In this document: piece by piece, positions 47,144 through 55,334 of the stretch
Numbering within the stretch: position 1 is the first letter of the stretch
How the letters are laid out: every line of letters begins with the position of its first letter
Assembly: GCF_001435505.1 (NCBI RefSeq)
Contig: NZ_AZDO01000050.1
Coordinates: forward strand, 16,152 to 80,151
Direction of reading: 5' to 3'
Origin: Companilactobacillus futsaii JCM 17355
GTDB taxonomy: Bacteria > Bacillota > Bacilli > Lactobacillales > Lactobacillaceae
Length of the DNA stretch: 64,000 bases
The notes under the pieces: generated by a model
Told to the model about the DNA's origin: nothing
Databases searched by the model: none
Seen by the model: only the letters and a program-made list of their open reading frames with translations
Translations under genes and position numbers: made by a program

Positions 47144-47896
47144 ATGAAACGTATATTAAATCTCGAAGGTGCAATAAATTTACGTGAACTAGGTGGATAT
47201 CCCACTAAAGATGGAACGACAATTAAATATAACAAACTCTTACGTTCAGGGGATATAAGTAATTTAACAGGAAAATCTTTAAGTTATCTTAAAAATTACG
47301 GATTACGGTATGTAGTCGATTTCCGTTCCAACAGCGAACAACGGACTTGGGCCGACACAACCTCTGATTTTTATAAAATTTATTCCGACCCCGTCTACCC
47401 ACTCAAGGGTAACGGTGATAAATTGGCTATGATGATCAACCACGACAATTATTCTTATCTAGGGATGATTTACCAAAGTGTCGTCCTCGATAAACATGGT
47501 CAACAAGCTTACAAGATTTTATTTGATTTAATGTTGCATAATGACCAACCAAAACAATCATTGCTCTTCCACTGTGCAGCCGGAAAAGACCGGACTGGAA
47601 TCGGTGCACTCTTGGTTTTGAAAGCATTAGGTGTAGATGAAGAAACTATTACTAAAGACTATTTACTGACAAACTTGATGTATAGTGACATGGATACGAT
47701 CGAAAATACTTTAAATGACGAAAACGGCAATCAAGATATCAACAAGATGAATATGACTAAAGCTGATTTAGCTAGTATTACCTCTGTCTTCAGAGCTATT
47801 GAGCATTACTATGGAACTTTTGACAATTATTTGGATAAAGCTTTAGGTATTGATAAAGCCAAATTAAAGCAACTAAAGTCGATTTATACTGAATAA
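47144..47896 (+). CDS. Tyrosine/phosphoinositide phosphatase (Y_phosphatase3 type)
   Basis: A 250-residue protein-tyrosine-phosphatase-like enzyme. Catalytic loop HCAAGKDRTG with Cys144 and Arg150 (CX5R), preceded by N-terminal NLRELGGYPTKDG and YVVDFRSNSE with the usual Asp and Arg. The family (LipA/LMW-unrelated, lipid and protein substrates) dephosphorylates phosphotyrosine and phosphoinositides. Strong AGGGGAGGAC ribosome site. It is followed by a structured intergenic region. Confidence 0.88.
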   Translation: MKRILNLEGAINLRELGGYPTKDGTTIKYNKLLRSGDISNLTGKSLSYLKNYGLRYVVDFRSNSEQRTWADTTSDFYKIYSDPVYPLKGNGDKLAMMINHDNYSYLGMIYQSVVLDKHGQQAYKILFDLMLHNDQPKQSLLFHCAAGKDRTGIGALLVLKALGVDEETITKDYLLTNLMYSDMDTIENTLNDENGNQDINKMNMTKADLASITSVFRAIEHYYGTFDNYLDKALGIDKAKLKQLKSIYTE

Positions 47897-47930
47897 TCAA
47901 CAAGTTAATATCTACTTATATCAAACTAGG

Positions 47931-47961
47931 TTGGAACTGTTGAATTAGCTTTCGTTATAAT
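47931..47961 (+). promoter_or_regulatory. Promoter in front of the structured RNA
   Basis: TTGGAA (47931-47936) and TATAAT (47956-47961) with a 19-nt spacer. The spacing is long, but the -10 is perfect and lies right before the hairpin-rich segment. Confidence 0.45.
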
Positions 47962-47966
47962 ACAAC

Positions 47967-48117
47967 TACGGGAGAGACGAACCTCACCTCTTACTCAAAA
48001 ATCCAGCCTGTTCTCTCCCGTATACCGATTTGCAACATTTCCATACCTTGAAGTTTGACTAATACAAAACCTACAATCGTTTTCCTCACTCATTTCCCGA
48101 TGTGTGAGGTTTTTTTA
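47967..48117 (+). ncRNA. Probable structured small RNA or leader with terminator
   Basis: The 368-nt gap between the phosphatase and the zinc-ribbon gene holds no open frame. It contains a -10 box, an 11-bp perfect stem TACGGGAGAGA (47967-47977) / TCTCTCCCGTA (48012-48022) with a 34-nt loop, and a terminator at 48084-48117, so a transcript of about 150 nt is expected. AACCTCAC in the first loop (47980-47987) is complementary to GTGAGGTT in the terminator (48104-48111) and could compete with it, like an antiterminator. It could be a stand-alone regulatory RNA or an attenuated leader of the zinc-ribbon gene. I do not recognise a known RNA family. Confidence 0.5.
48084..48117 (+). terminator. 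Terminator of the structured RNA
   Basis: CCTCAC (48084-48089) / GTGAGG (48104-48109) with a 14-nt loop and eight T. Plus-strand transcripts from the phosphatase gene or from the internal promoter would end here. Confidence 0.75.
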
Positions 48118-48265
48118 TTTATTTAAGCAAAGTCTAAGAATATTTTGTATAATTAAGTTTCGGATATACAACATGTGACGTTTCTGTGAACTTTACCGAG
48201 AATGTCTTCCTATGATAGAGGTTGTCTTGTATACTTATTTTGTCAACATAATGGAGGAATGAATA

Positions 48266-49427
48266 ATGTTTTGTCCAAATTGTGGTCATAAAGTCGATCC
48301 AGATCAAAAATTTTGTGATAATTGCGGCTACGCCCTAAAGAAGAAAAAAACTGAAACTACTAATCAAGTTAAAGATGATGACACTATCCGCTCATTGTCA
48401 GATATTGAAAATGAATTAAATCAAGAAGATAAATCAGAAAAAGAATCTGAAGCTCCACTACAACAAGCTCCAGCTCAACAAAGAGAGTACGGTTCTTTCG
48501 ACCAAAAAGCCTTACAAAAAGACTCAAGAGCATGAGACTGACTACCATTCTTTTGAGGATCCAATTAAAGATCCTATCAAGGATCCTTTTGCACCAACAG
48601 AAAACGAACGACGGGCTGCTGAAGCTAAGAAAAAAGCTGAACAAACTGACCCTAATGATGGTTTTATCCACAATATGATCAAGTTTGCCAAAAACAATGC
48701 TTATATCAGTATTTTTGCAGTCATCATTACAGCTATTTTGTTAGTTGTTAAAAGAAATTACGGTTATATCGCTTTAGCTATCGTTATTATTTTATGGTTC
48801 TTATTTTCACAACTTCGTCACGGTAATGAAGTTGGAGCTAACAAAGCTTTAAAGCACGAGACTTCTTTTAACAAAGATTCCGATAATAAGCAACCTGATA
48901 CAACTACACAAACTACTCATCAAAAAAAACCTAAATACGAATCAGCTGCTGATCGTCTCAGACCAAATCATAAGACAACAGCTCAAAAGACGATTATCGT
49001 AGCTTCACTAATTGGTTTCATCGCTTCAATCGGTGGACCCTTCCTAGATGGTTTCTCTCTTTCAGCAACAATTACTAGTGCTGCCAGTCGGACTAGTGCT
49101 TACGTTGCTCAACCTGTTTGGATTACCAACGGTGTGTCTGCTATTCGTTTGATCTGTTTCTTGTCACCAGTCATTGCCTTGATTGCCGCTTGTTTCAGAT
49201 CACGTGGAACGATTCGTTTGGTTAGATTATTTACCTTCCTACCTTCAATCCTCTACGCTGCTTTGTATGTAGTGATTAACTTCGGTTACGTCAACTCATC
49301 AATGATTACCGGTCAAGTAGTTGCATCTACTGGTAAATCATTAGGAACTAGTTTTTACGTTCTCTTGATTACTTCAGTTATTTCATTGATTATGGCTTAC
49401 ACTTTACGTCCAAAAGTAAAAATGTAA
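48266..49427 (+). pseudogene. Zinc-ribbon membrane protein with +1 frameshift in an A5 run
   Basis: ATG 48266 (GGAGGAATG site) starts a zinc ribbon MFCPNCGHKVDPDQKFCDNCG (two CxxC pairs) followed by an acidic linker. The frame closes at TGA 48533-48535. If one A of the A5 run at 48515-48519 is dropped, reading continues as ALQKTQEHETDYHSFEDPIKDP... into the second open part (from about 48675: MIKFAKNNAYISIFAVIITAILL...) and ends at 49427 with about five membrane segments. Total length 1162 nt = 387 codons plus one base. So the gene is a single cytosolic zinc-ribbon, linker and membrane protein split by one base, by mutation, phase variation or sequence error. Confidence 0.8.
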
Positions 49428-49442
49428 TTAAAAAATATTTCA

Positions 49443-49477
49443 AAAAGAGCTTACGATGCCTATTCGTAAGCTCTTTT
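49443..49477 (+). terminator. Terminator after the zinc-ribbon gene
   Basis: AAAAGAGCTTACGA (49443-49456) / TCGTAAGCTCTTTT (49464-49477), a perfect 14-bp stem with a 7-nt loop. Confidence 0.85.
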
Positions 49478-49586
49478 GCTGTTTATATTCGATTATTAAA
49501 ATTTAAATTGCAAACTAGACCTATCTTATAACCATGATATTTTATATAATACTAAATTGGTATAGATAACTAAGGAGAAAAATATC

Positions 49587-51494
49587 CTGACGACCGTCTT
49601 TTTGAAATTTCTGCTATTTTTAACGATCATCATTGCACCACTTGCTTATCAATCAACAGTACAAAATACCTCGGCAGACACGACTGATTTACAAACGTAT
49701 GTGCAGGATAATCCACCCTTTACTCCTTCTCCGGATCCGGACAGATTTGTCTTTTATAGAAGAGGTGGATTCATGCAATATTCTACATCTAATTCCATAT
49801 TAATTAATGATGATTTTTCTTTGAATTTAACTGCTGTCCGCCCCATAGTATGGTGGACATTACATCATATAACTTTAACATATTCTTGGTGGACCTCCGA
49901 CGACCAAACAAATTGGCAATTAATTCCTAACAATAAGACTGGAAATTTAAAAATTGATTCTTCCAAAACGGGAACCAAATACTATCAAGCTAAGGCTACA
50001 TATACGATTGATAATAAAGTAATTTTCAATCCTTATTATTCAAAAATAATTAAAGTGGTCATAAATAAGAAACCAATCGATACTGAAGATCTATCCATCA
50101 ACACTAGTTCCCCCTATCTTTTAAATATTAATAGTTCACTGTTAGATAATATTATTTATGCTACAGGTTTTAGAAAACCAGAAGAAGCCACTGATCCTAT
50201 AGTGTGGTCGACTAGCGATGACAATTTAGCCCGCGTTAATTCGAAAGGTGAAATTACTCCTGTTAGTGATAAAAATTCCGGTGATGTTTTGATACAAGCT
50301 TTAGTTAAGAATTCTATCAATAAAGAATCCAAAGTTGCCCAAAAAGAAATTCGAGTTGGTGGCGGATTAGACGATATTAATGCCAAATTAGGTGAAGATG
50401 TAACTTTCAAAGTTCAAGGACTTTCAACAGACAATCGGGATTCATCAAATGATATCTCTGTTATTTGGGCCAAGAAAATTCCTGGTGTAAAAAAATGGCA
50501 AAATATAAATAATGCCGATAAAATGAGTCTTACTATTAAAAATATAGATTCACATTTAGATGGCACATTATATCATGCTACCTTTTCGCTAAAAGGCAAA
50601 TCCTTCAATACAAATGATGCTCAACTAACCATCTCCGACTCAAACGTTGGAATTAACAATCATATTGAAAATATATCTCATTCAAATGGTCCTTTAGATA
50701 CTCCTAATAATCTGACTAATATTATTGAAAATGACAAATTAAATTATAAATTACATCTGTCTAATGCTAATAAAACTAGTCTTAAAGAAGAAACACTGGT
50801 TATTCCATTACCACCACAAGTAGACGTTAAAAAAATAACGATAGATGGACAAAATGTAGAACCACATTACCAAACTGAAAATTTTCAAAAAAGGAATCTA
50901 TCGATTAATCTAAATCAATTCAAAAATAAAAGTGAACTCGATTGCAATATAAATTTACAAGTTAATACAATTTCAAACAATGCCTCATTCAAGTCGACGC
51001 CATCTATTTATGGAAAAAATGCTGATAACACTAGTTATCACAATAATGGTAAACCTATTGAATTTCATTTTATAACTAATACATTGAAACATACAGTACA
51101 TGACATAAGCTTCAATTCTGTCCATCCTTTTAATATGGAATCATTAATTTATCGTTCCAGTGAAACAAATGCTCCAAATAATATTATCGACTTTACAGAT
51201 GATCGAAGAAAATTCAGCCCCGTAAAGATTATGGTTGAACAAGAATATAGTTTTTATGATCTCTTTTCCGATACCTACCTACCTGCCACTTTACAAATGT
51301 ATGATGCTACGAATAATACTTCTCAGGATATCTTACATAACCCTGTTCTCATAGCTACCTCTGCGGATAATCAAAAACTTCACTATCTAAATTGGAACAA
51401 AAATGAAGGATTACTCTTAAAATTACAGCCGGGACCTATCAGTGTCGGTACATATAGAACTCAACTCAATTGGACCTTTATAGAGTCAACTTAA
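49587..51494 (+). CDS. Secreted WxL-like protein with bacterial Ig-type modules
   Basis: An exported protein of about 635 residues: short hydrophobic signal (KFLLFLTIIIAPLAYQSTV...), then Ig-like modules, one of the BIG2 type (PIVWSTSDDNLARVNSKGEITPVS) and another with DNVTFKVQG-like pattern, and an ending SVGTYRTQLNWTFIEST that resembles the closing motif of WxL domains. No LPXTG. The first TTG (49602) is 24 nt from the AAGGAG site (49572-49577), while the CTG at 49587 sits at 9 nt, so I take CTG as start; no ATG or GTG is available. Surface location with non-covalent wall binding is likely. Confidence 0.65.
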   Translation: MTTVFLKFLLFLTIIIAPLAYQSTVQNTSADTTDLQTYVQDNPPFTPSPDPDRFVFYRRGGFMQYSTSNSILINDDFSLNLTAVRPIVWWTLHHITLTYSWWTSDDQTNWQLIPNNKTGNLKIDSSKTGTKYYQAKATYTIDNKVIFNPYYSKIIKVVINKKPIDTEDLSINTSSPYLLNINSSLLDNIIYATGFRKPEEATDPIVWSTSDDNLARVNSKGEITPVSDKNSGDVLIQALVKNSINKESKVAQKEIRVGGGLDDINAKLGEDVTFKVQGLSTDNRDSSNDISVIWAKKIPGVKKWQNINNADKMSLTIKNIDSHLDGTLYHATFSLKGKSFNTNDAQLTISDSNVGINNHIENISHSNGPLDTPNNLTNIIENDKLNYKLHLSNANKTSLKEETLVIPLPPQVDVKKITIDGQNVEPHYQTENFQKRNLSINLNQFKNKSELDCNINLQVNTISNNASFKSTPSIYGKNADNTSYHNNGKPIEFHFITNTLKHTVHDISFNSVHPFNMESLIYRSSETNAPNNIIDFTDDRRKFSPVKIMVEQEYSFYDLFSDTYLPATLQMYDATNNTSQDILHNPVLIATSADNQKLHYLNWNKNEGLLLKLQPGPISVGTYRTQLNWTFIEST

Positions 51495-51651
51495 TTGTAC
51501 AAACAGTATGATGCCGCCACTTTTCATTGGATAAGTCCCTAGAATGTTTATACTTAAAAGTAAGGGGAATGGAAATGAACTAAGTAGTTTCCAATCTTCG
51601 AAGTCTCGCAAGAGCATACATCTACCAAGACGTCACCGATTTAAAAGAATC

Positions 51652-51823
51652 TTAATTAAGGTAGTTGTAGAATGGGATAGTATCAAAATTTGGGTCGAAT
51701 CGAGATGAGGCAAAATCGAAAATAAATTCGGATTTTGCAGTATCAATCAATGTTAATTCATAAAAATCGTATTTGGAGTAAGCTTCTGCCCCTTTTAATA
51801 AACAGTAAGCTATTAATTTTCAT
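51652..51823 (-). pseudogene. Small broken open frame (about 56 residues if repaired)
   Basis: The 417-nt gap 51495-51911 holds one frame of note: ATG 51821-51823 with a good GGAGG (51831-51835) gives MKINSLLFIKR... and stops early. Dropping one A of a run near 51795 lets it read on as IKGAEAYSKYDFYELTLIDT...FYNYLN up to the TAA at 51652-51654 (length 57 codons plus one base). The codon use looks protein-like, but the family is unknown and the call is tentative. The rest of the gap (51495-51651) shows nothing I can identify. Confidence 0.4.
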
Positions 51824-51857
51824 AATGAATCCTCCGAAAACACAAATTAGTCTAGAC

Positions 51858-51906
51858 AAAAAGGCCTCAGGATAGTCAGTGTCGTACTGAATCCCGAGGT
51901 CATTTT
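51858..51906 (-). terminator. Terminator after the glycerophosphodiesterase gene
   Basis: GGCCTCAGGAT (51863-51873) / ATCCCGAGGTC (51891-51901) with one G-T pair, and five T after it on the minus strand. Confidence 0.75.
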
Positions 51907-51911
51907 TGTGT

Positions 51912-52655
51912 CTATTTTTCTAAGAAGAGCATTCTATCAGCGATATTAGTAATTATGCCATCAACACCCCAACTCAACAATTCTTGAGCGCGATTGATAT
52001 CGTCAACCGTCCAAACGTTGATTTCGTAACCATAATCTTTCATTTTTTTTACTTTATCTTCAGTCAAACCATTACTGTCTGGGTGAACGATTTTAGCATG
52101 GCAAGCTTGCATAACTAAATTCCAGTCATCTCCCAAAGTAGCCTTACTGAACAAAACGGCGTACTTCAAGTCTGGTTTTAGTCGATACATTTTTTCCAAC
52201 ATGATGGGATTAAAACTAGAAATAATCAATTCCACCTGATCATCCAAACGATCCAAAGCTTCAGCAAATTTTTCAACTAATTTATCAGCTAAATAATTGG
52301 CATTGTCCCCCACAACACCTTTTAACTCGATATTAGCATTGATCTTGTGGATATTAAGAAAGTCGATTAGTTGGTCCAAGGTAGGTACCTTTTCACCACG
52401 GAATCTCTCGGCAAACCAATAACCAGCATCAGCATTTTTTACTTCGGAACTGTCAACTGTCTCAATCGAACCAGAAATATTAGTCGTTCGGTCTAATTTA
52501 TCATCATGGATAACAAAAACTTGTTCATCTTTAGTGATACTAAGATCAGTTTCTATCCACTTCACATCACGATCAGCAACGGTATTAAATGATGCCATGG
52601 TATTTTCGGGTGCTAAGGTAGGTATTCCTCTATGCGCAACAATTTTTTTTGACAT
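51912..52655 (-). CDS. Glycerophosphodiester phosphodiesterase (GDPD)
   Basis: A 247-residue cytosolic GDPD of the TIM-barrel GlpQ/UgpQ type, cleaving glycerophosphodiesters to sn-glycerol 3-phosphate and an alcohol. Residues 7-10 AHRG with the catalytic His, PENTMASF, the metal-binding ETDLSITKDEQVFVIHDDKLDRTTN (Glu, Asp and second His) and the terminal NVWTVDD are intact. No signal peptide. Start ATG 52653-52655 with GGAGG at 52662-52666; the longer frame to 52718 is not needed. Stands alone behind a terminator of nagA. Confidence 0.9.
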   Translation of the reverse strand: MSKKIVAHRGIPTLAPENTMASFNTVADRDVKWIETDLSITKDEQVFVIHDDKLDRTTNISGSIETVDSSEVKNADAGYWFAERFRGEKVPTLDQLIDFLNIHKINANIELKGVVGDNANYLADKLVEKFAEALDRLDDQVELIISSFNPIMLEKMYRLKPDLKYAVLFSKATLGDDWNLVMQACHAKIVHPDSNGLTEDKVKKMKDYGYEINVWTVDDINRAQELLSWGVDGIITNIADRMLFLEK

Positions 52656-52699
52656 AATAATCCTCCAATAGATAGAGTATACAACAATATGCAAGTAAC

Positions 52700-52733
52700 A
52701 AAAAAACCGAGAGTACATTTATATTCTCGGTTT
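52700..52733 (-). terminator. Terminator after the first-listed nagA
   Basis: AAACCGAGA (52704-52712) / TCTCGGTTT (52725-52733) with a 12-nt loop and seven T on the minus strand. Confidence 0.85.
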
Positions 52734-52769
52734 AATAGCATTTTTAAAATTAATTATCGGTATACTTAA

Positions 52770-53930
52770 TTAAGCTTGGTAACGTGAAACACCATCAAGA
52801 TATGTTTCTGATAAGCTCATATCATCGTTCAAAACGATAAAGTCAGCGTCACGACCATCAGAAATGATACCACATTTATCAAGAACTTTTGAACTTTTAG
52901 CAGCTGTATAACTGGCCATTTCAACAGCTTCTTCGTCTGTAGCAATGTTCCAGTCAACAACGTTCTTGATAGCTTCGTTTAACATAAGGATTGAACCAGC
53001 TAAACTATGTGGTTCTGCCTTTAATCTAGCAGTTCCGTTAGCAACGACAACAGGTAATTCACCTAATACGTAGTCACCATCTGGCATCAAACCTGCACGC
53101 ATACAATCAGTGATCAAGGCAACATGTTCGGCACCCTTCTTTTCGATTACGATTCTTGCAGCATAAGGATTTACGTGGTGTCCGTCACAAATCAATTCGT
53201 CATCTACTAAGTGCATTGAAAGAGCTGCACCAACCATACCAGGAACTCGGTGATTCAAACCGCTCATACCGTTGTATGTGTGTGTAAATCCAGTAGCACC
53301 AGCTTCAACACAGGCCTTAGCTTGTTCGAATGTGGCATCACTGTGACCTAAATAAACAGCAACGTTATCAGAAGCTACTTCCTTAACAAATTCAGCTGAA
53401 CCTTTTCTTTCAGGAGCGATTGAAATTTTCTTAATCATGCCATGAGCAGCATCTTGCCAGTCATTAAATTCGTCAACATCTGGATCTCTGAAGTATTTAG
53501 GATTTTGAGCACCTTTGTGTTTTTCTGTATAGAAAGGTCCTTCAAAGTGGATTCCTTGAACTTTAGCACCAGTAATCTTTTTGTAATTATCACCAATTGT
53601 GTGGCAAATACTCAAAAGTTGGTCGTGTGAAGCTGTCAAAGTTGTTGGCAACCATGAAGTAACACCAGCTTTTAGTAGACCCTCTGACATTTCGTTCAAC
53701 TTGTCAAAATCATCATCCATAACATCATGACCTACAAGACCATGAATGTGAGTATCTACAAGTCCAGGAGCGATAAATTTGTCTGAATAATCAACAATTT
53801 TACCTTCTGGTTTGTTACCATCGGCTGGAATAAATTTACCAAATTTACCATCGTCAGTAACCTCTAGATAACCCCCATTTTCAGTTGTGTTCTTTAAAAA
53901 GAATTTCTTAGCATGAATATAATATGACAT
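52770..53930 (-). CDS. nagA: N-acetylglucosamine-6-phosphate deacetylase, paralogue A
   Basis: A 386-residue amidohydrolase converting GlcNAc-6-phosphate (or GalNAc-6-phosphate) to the amine and acetate. Visible: DTHIHGLVGHDVMD metal site, GIHFEGPFYTEKHKGAQNPKYF with the ligand Glu, LGHSDAT and THTYNGM (ligand histidines), DGHHVNP, and ITDCMRAG with the catalytic Asp. It has its own promoter with a GGTATAGACC operator and terminator, and lies after a close paralogue (54065-55222). Compared with the other copy it differs in substrate-loop residues (for example GLNHRVPGMVGAALSMH), so substrate ranges may differ. Confidence 0.92.
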   Translation of the reverse strand: MSYYIHAKKFFLKNTTENGGYLEVTDDGKFGKFIPADGNKPEGKIVDYSDKFIAPGLVDTHIHGLVGHDVMDDDFDKLNEMSEGLLKAGVTSWLPTTLTASHDQLLSICHTIGDNYKKITGAKVQGIHFEGPFYTEKHKGAQNPKYFRDPDVDEFNDWQDAAHGMIKKISIAPERKGSAEFVKEVASDNVAVYLGHSDATFEQAKACVEAGATGFTHTYNGMSGLNHRVPGMVGAALSMHLVDDELICDGHHVNPYAARIVIEKKGAEHVALITDCMRAGLMPDGDYVLGELPVVVANGTARLKAEPHSLAGSILMLNEAIKNVVDWNIATDEEAVEMASYTAAKSSKVLDKCGIISDGRDADFIVLNDDMSLSETYLDGVSRYQA

Positions 53931-53955
53931 CGTTTTTCCTCCTTAATTTACTCCA

Positions 53956-53987
53956 TAATTATAACACTCTACTTGGTCTATACCTTA
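53956..53987 (-). promoter_or_regulatory. nagA-A promoter with GntR-type operator
   Basis: On the minus strand GGTATAGACC (plus 53975-53984) is followed 11 nt later by TATAAT (about 53958-53963), so the operator covers the -35 region. The same 10-mer occurs before the other nagA. It fits the TGGTATAGACCA pattern bound by NagR/YvoA-type GntR repressors. Confidence 0.7.
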
Positions 53988-53997
53988 TAATTGACCC

Positions 53998-54057
53998 AAA
54001 AAAATCCCTTTTCGAAAGTTATATGAAAGGGTTTCACATATCGATCAATAAGGGATT
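53998..54057 (-). terminator. Terminator between the two nagA genes
   Basis: AATCCCTT (54003-54010) / AAGGGATT (54050-54057) around a 39-nt loop with its own weak pairing, followed on the minus strand by seven T (53998-54004). Confidence 0.65.
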
Positions 54058-54064
54058 ACTGTAT

Positions 54065-55222
54065 CTATCTTTGGTAACGGCTTACTCCGTCTAAATATGT
54101 TTCGCTCAATTCCATGTCTTCATCTAATACGATAAAGTCAGCGTCACGACCTTGTGCGATAATACCACATTTGTCATCAATATAAGTACTCTTAGCTGGT
54201 ACATAACTAGCCATCTTAACTGCTTGAGCTGGTGTAGCGATGTCCCAGTCAACAACGTTTTTAACGCCTTGTTTCAATTGTAAAATACTTCCGGCTAAAT
54301 TGTGTGATTCGTCTTTTAGTCTTGCTGTACCGTTTTCAACGATAACTGGCAATTCACCTAAAACGTAATCACCCTCTGGCATCAAACCGGCTCTCATACA
54401 ATCTGTAATCAAAGCGACGTGGTCAGGTGTTTGGGCGTTGATCAACATCTTAACAGAGAATGGATGTACGTGGTGACCATCACAAATCAATTCGTCATAA
54501 ATTCCATCCAAGCCCATAGCTGCACCGGCAACTCCTGGTTCACGATGTGTAAAGCCTCTCATACCGTTAAAGGCATGTGTGAAGACACTAGCTCCAGCTT
54601 CAACAGCTTTTTTAACTTGAGCAAAAGTTGCATTAGTATGTCCAATCGCAACCGCTACATCATTGGCTGTAACTTCTTTGATGAAATCAAGTGCACCATC
54701 ACGTTCAGCTGCGATTGAGATCTTCTTGATGATTCCATGAGCAGCATCTTGCCAATCATTGAATTCTTCAACACTTGGATCTCTAAAATACTTAGGATTT
54801 TGAGCACCCTTGTGTTCTTCAGTATAAAATGGACCTTCAAGATGAATACCTTGAATCTTAGCACCTGTAGCCTTTTGATAATTATCACCAATTGTTTTAC
54901 ATACGTTCAAGAACTCTTCGTGTGAAGCTGTTAATGTTGTTGGCAACCATGAAGTAACACCTGTCTTAAGTAAACCTTCTGACATTTCGTTGATACCTTC
55001 AAAGTCATTATCCATAACGTCATGTCCACAAGTTCCATGAATATGTGTGTCGACTAGACCTGGGGCGATGAATTTATCTGAGTAATCGACAACTTTGCCT
55101 GCTGGCTTTTCATCCTCTTCAGTGAAATATCTACCAAATTTCCCGTCATCAGTGACTTCTAAATAGCCACCATGTTCAGTAGTATTGTGTAAAAAGAATT
55201 TCTTTGCATGAATATAATACAT
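54065..55222 (-). CDS. nagA: N-acetylglucosamine-6-phosphate deacetylase, paralogue B
   Basis: A 385-residue NagA with all metal and catalytic motifs: DTHIHGTCGHDVMD, GIHLEGPFYTEEHKGAQNPKYF, IGHTNAT, THAFNGMRGFTHREPG, DGHHVHP and ITDCMRAG. It is highly similar to the downstream paralogue, from which it is separated by a terminator and promoter. The start ATG 55220-55222 has GGAGGAG at 8 nt; the longer frame is not needed. An identical operator precedes it. It follows agaS, so its product may act on the amino sugar brought in by the PTS operon, for instance GalNAc-6-phosphate, while the other handles GlcNAc-6-phosphate. This split is inference. Confidence 0.92.
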   Translation of the reverse strand: MYYIHAKKFFLHNTTEHGGYLEVTDDGKFGRYFTEEDEKPAGKVVDYSDKFIAPGLVDTHIHGTCGHDVMDNDFEGINEMSEGLLKTGVTSWLPTTLTASHEEFLNVCKTIGDNYQKATGAKIQGIHLEGPFYTEEHKGAQNPKYFRDPSVEEFNDWQDAAHGIIKKISIAAERDGALDFIKEVTANDVAVAIGHTNATFAQVKKAVEAGASVFTHAFNGMRGFTHREPGVAGAAMGLDGIYDELICDGHHVHPFSVKMLINAQTPDHVALITDCMRAGLMPEGDYVLGELPVIVENGTARLKDESHNLAGSILQLKQGVKNVVDWDIATPAQAVKMASYVPAKSTYIDDKCGIIAQGRDADFIVLDEDMELSETYLDGVSRYQR

Positions 55223-55252
55223 TTCCACATCTCCTCCAAATATATAAAGTAT

Positions 55253-55281
55253 TATAGCACCAGAAATCGGTCTATACCATA
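55253..55281 (-). promoter_or_regulatory. nagA-B promoter with GntR-type operator
   Basis: Minus-strand TGGTATAGACC (operator core at plus 55269-55278) followed after 12 nt by TATAAT (about 55251-55256). Same layout as the other nagA promoter: the operator lies over the -35. Confidence 0.7.
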
Positions 55282-55292
55282 CCTTTTGCAAT

Positions 55293-55326
55293 AAAAGGTT
55301 GAAACAAATTAATGTCTCAACCTTTT
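55293..55326 (-). terminator. Terminator at the end of the PTS-agaS operon
   Basis: AAAAGGTTGA (55293-55302) / TCAACCTTTT (55317-55326), perfect 10-bp stem with a 14-nt loop. The T tail on the minus strand is formed by the stem end and is short. Confidence 0.7.
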
Positions 55327-55334
55327 AAAAGTTT

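Noticed and set aside
54419..54925. Open frames on the plus strand and other frames inside both nagA genes.
   Set aside because: They mirror the coding strand of conserved genes, lack ribosome sites and are shadows.
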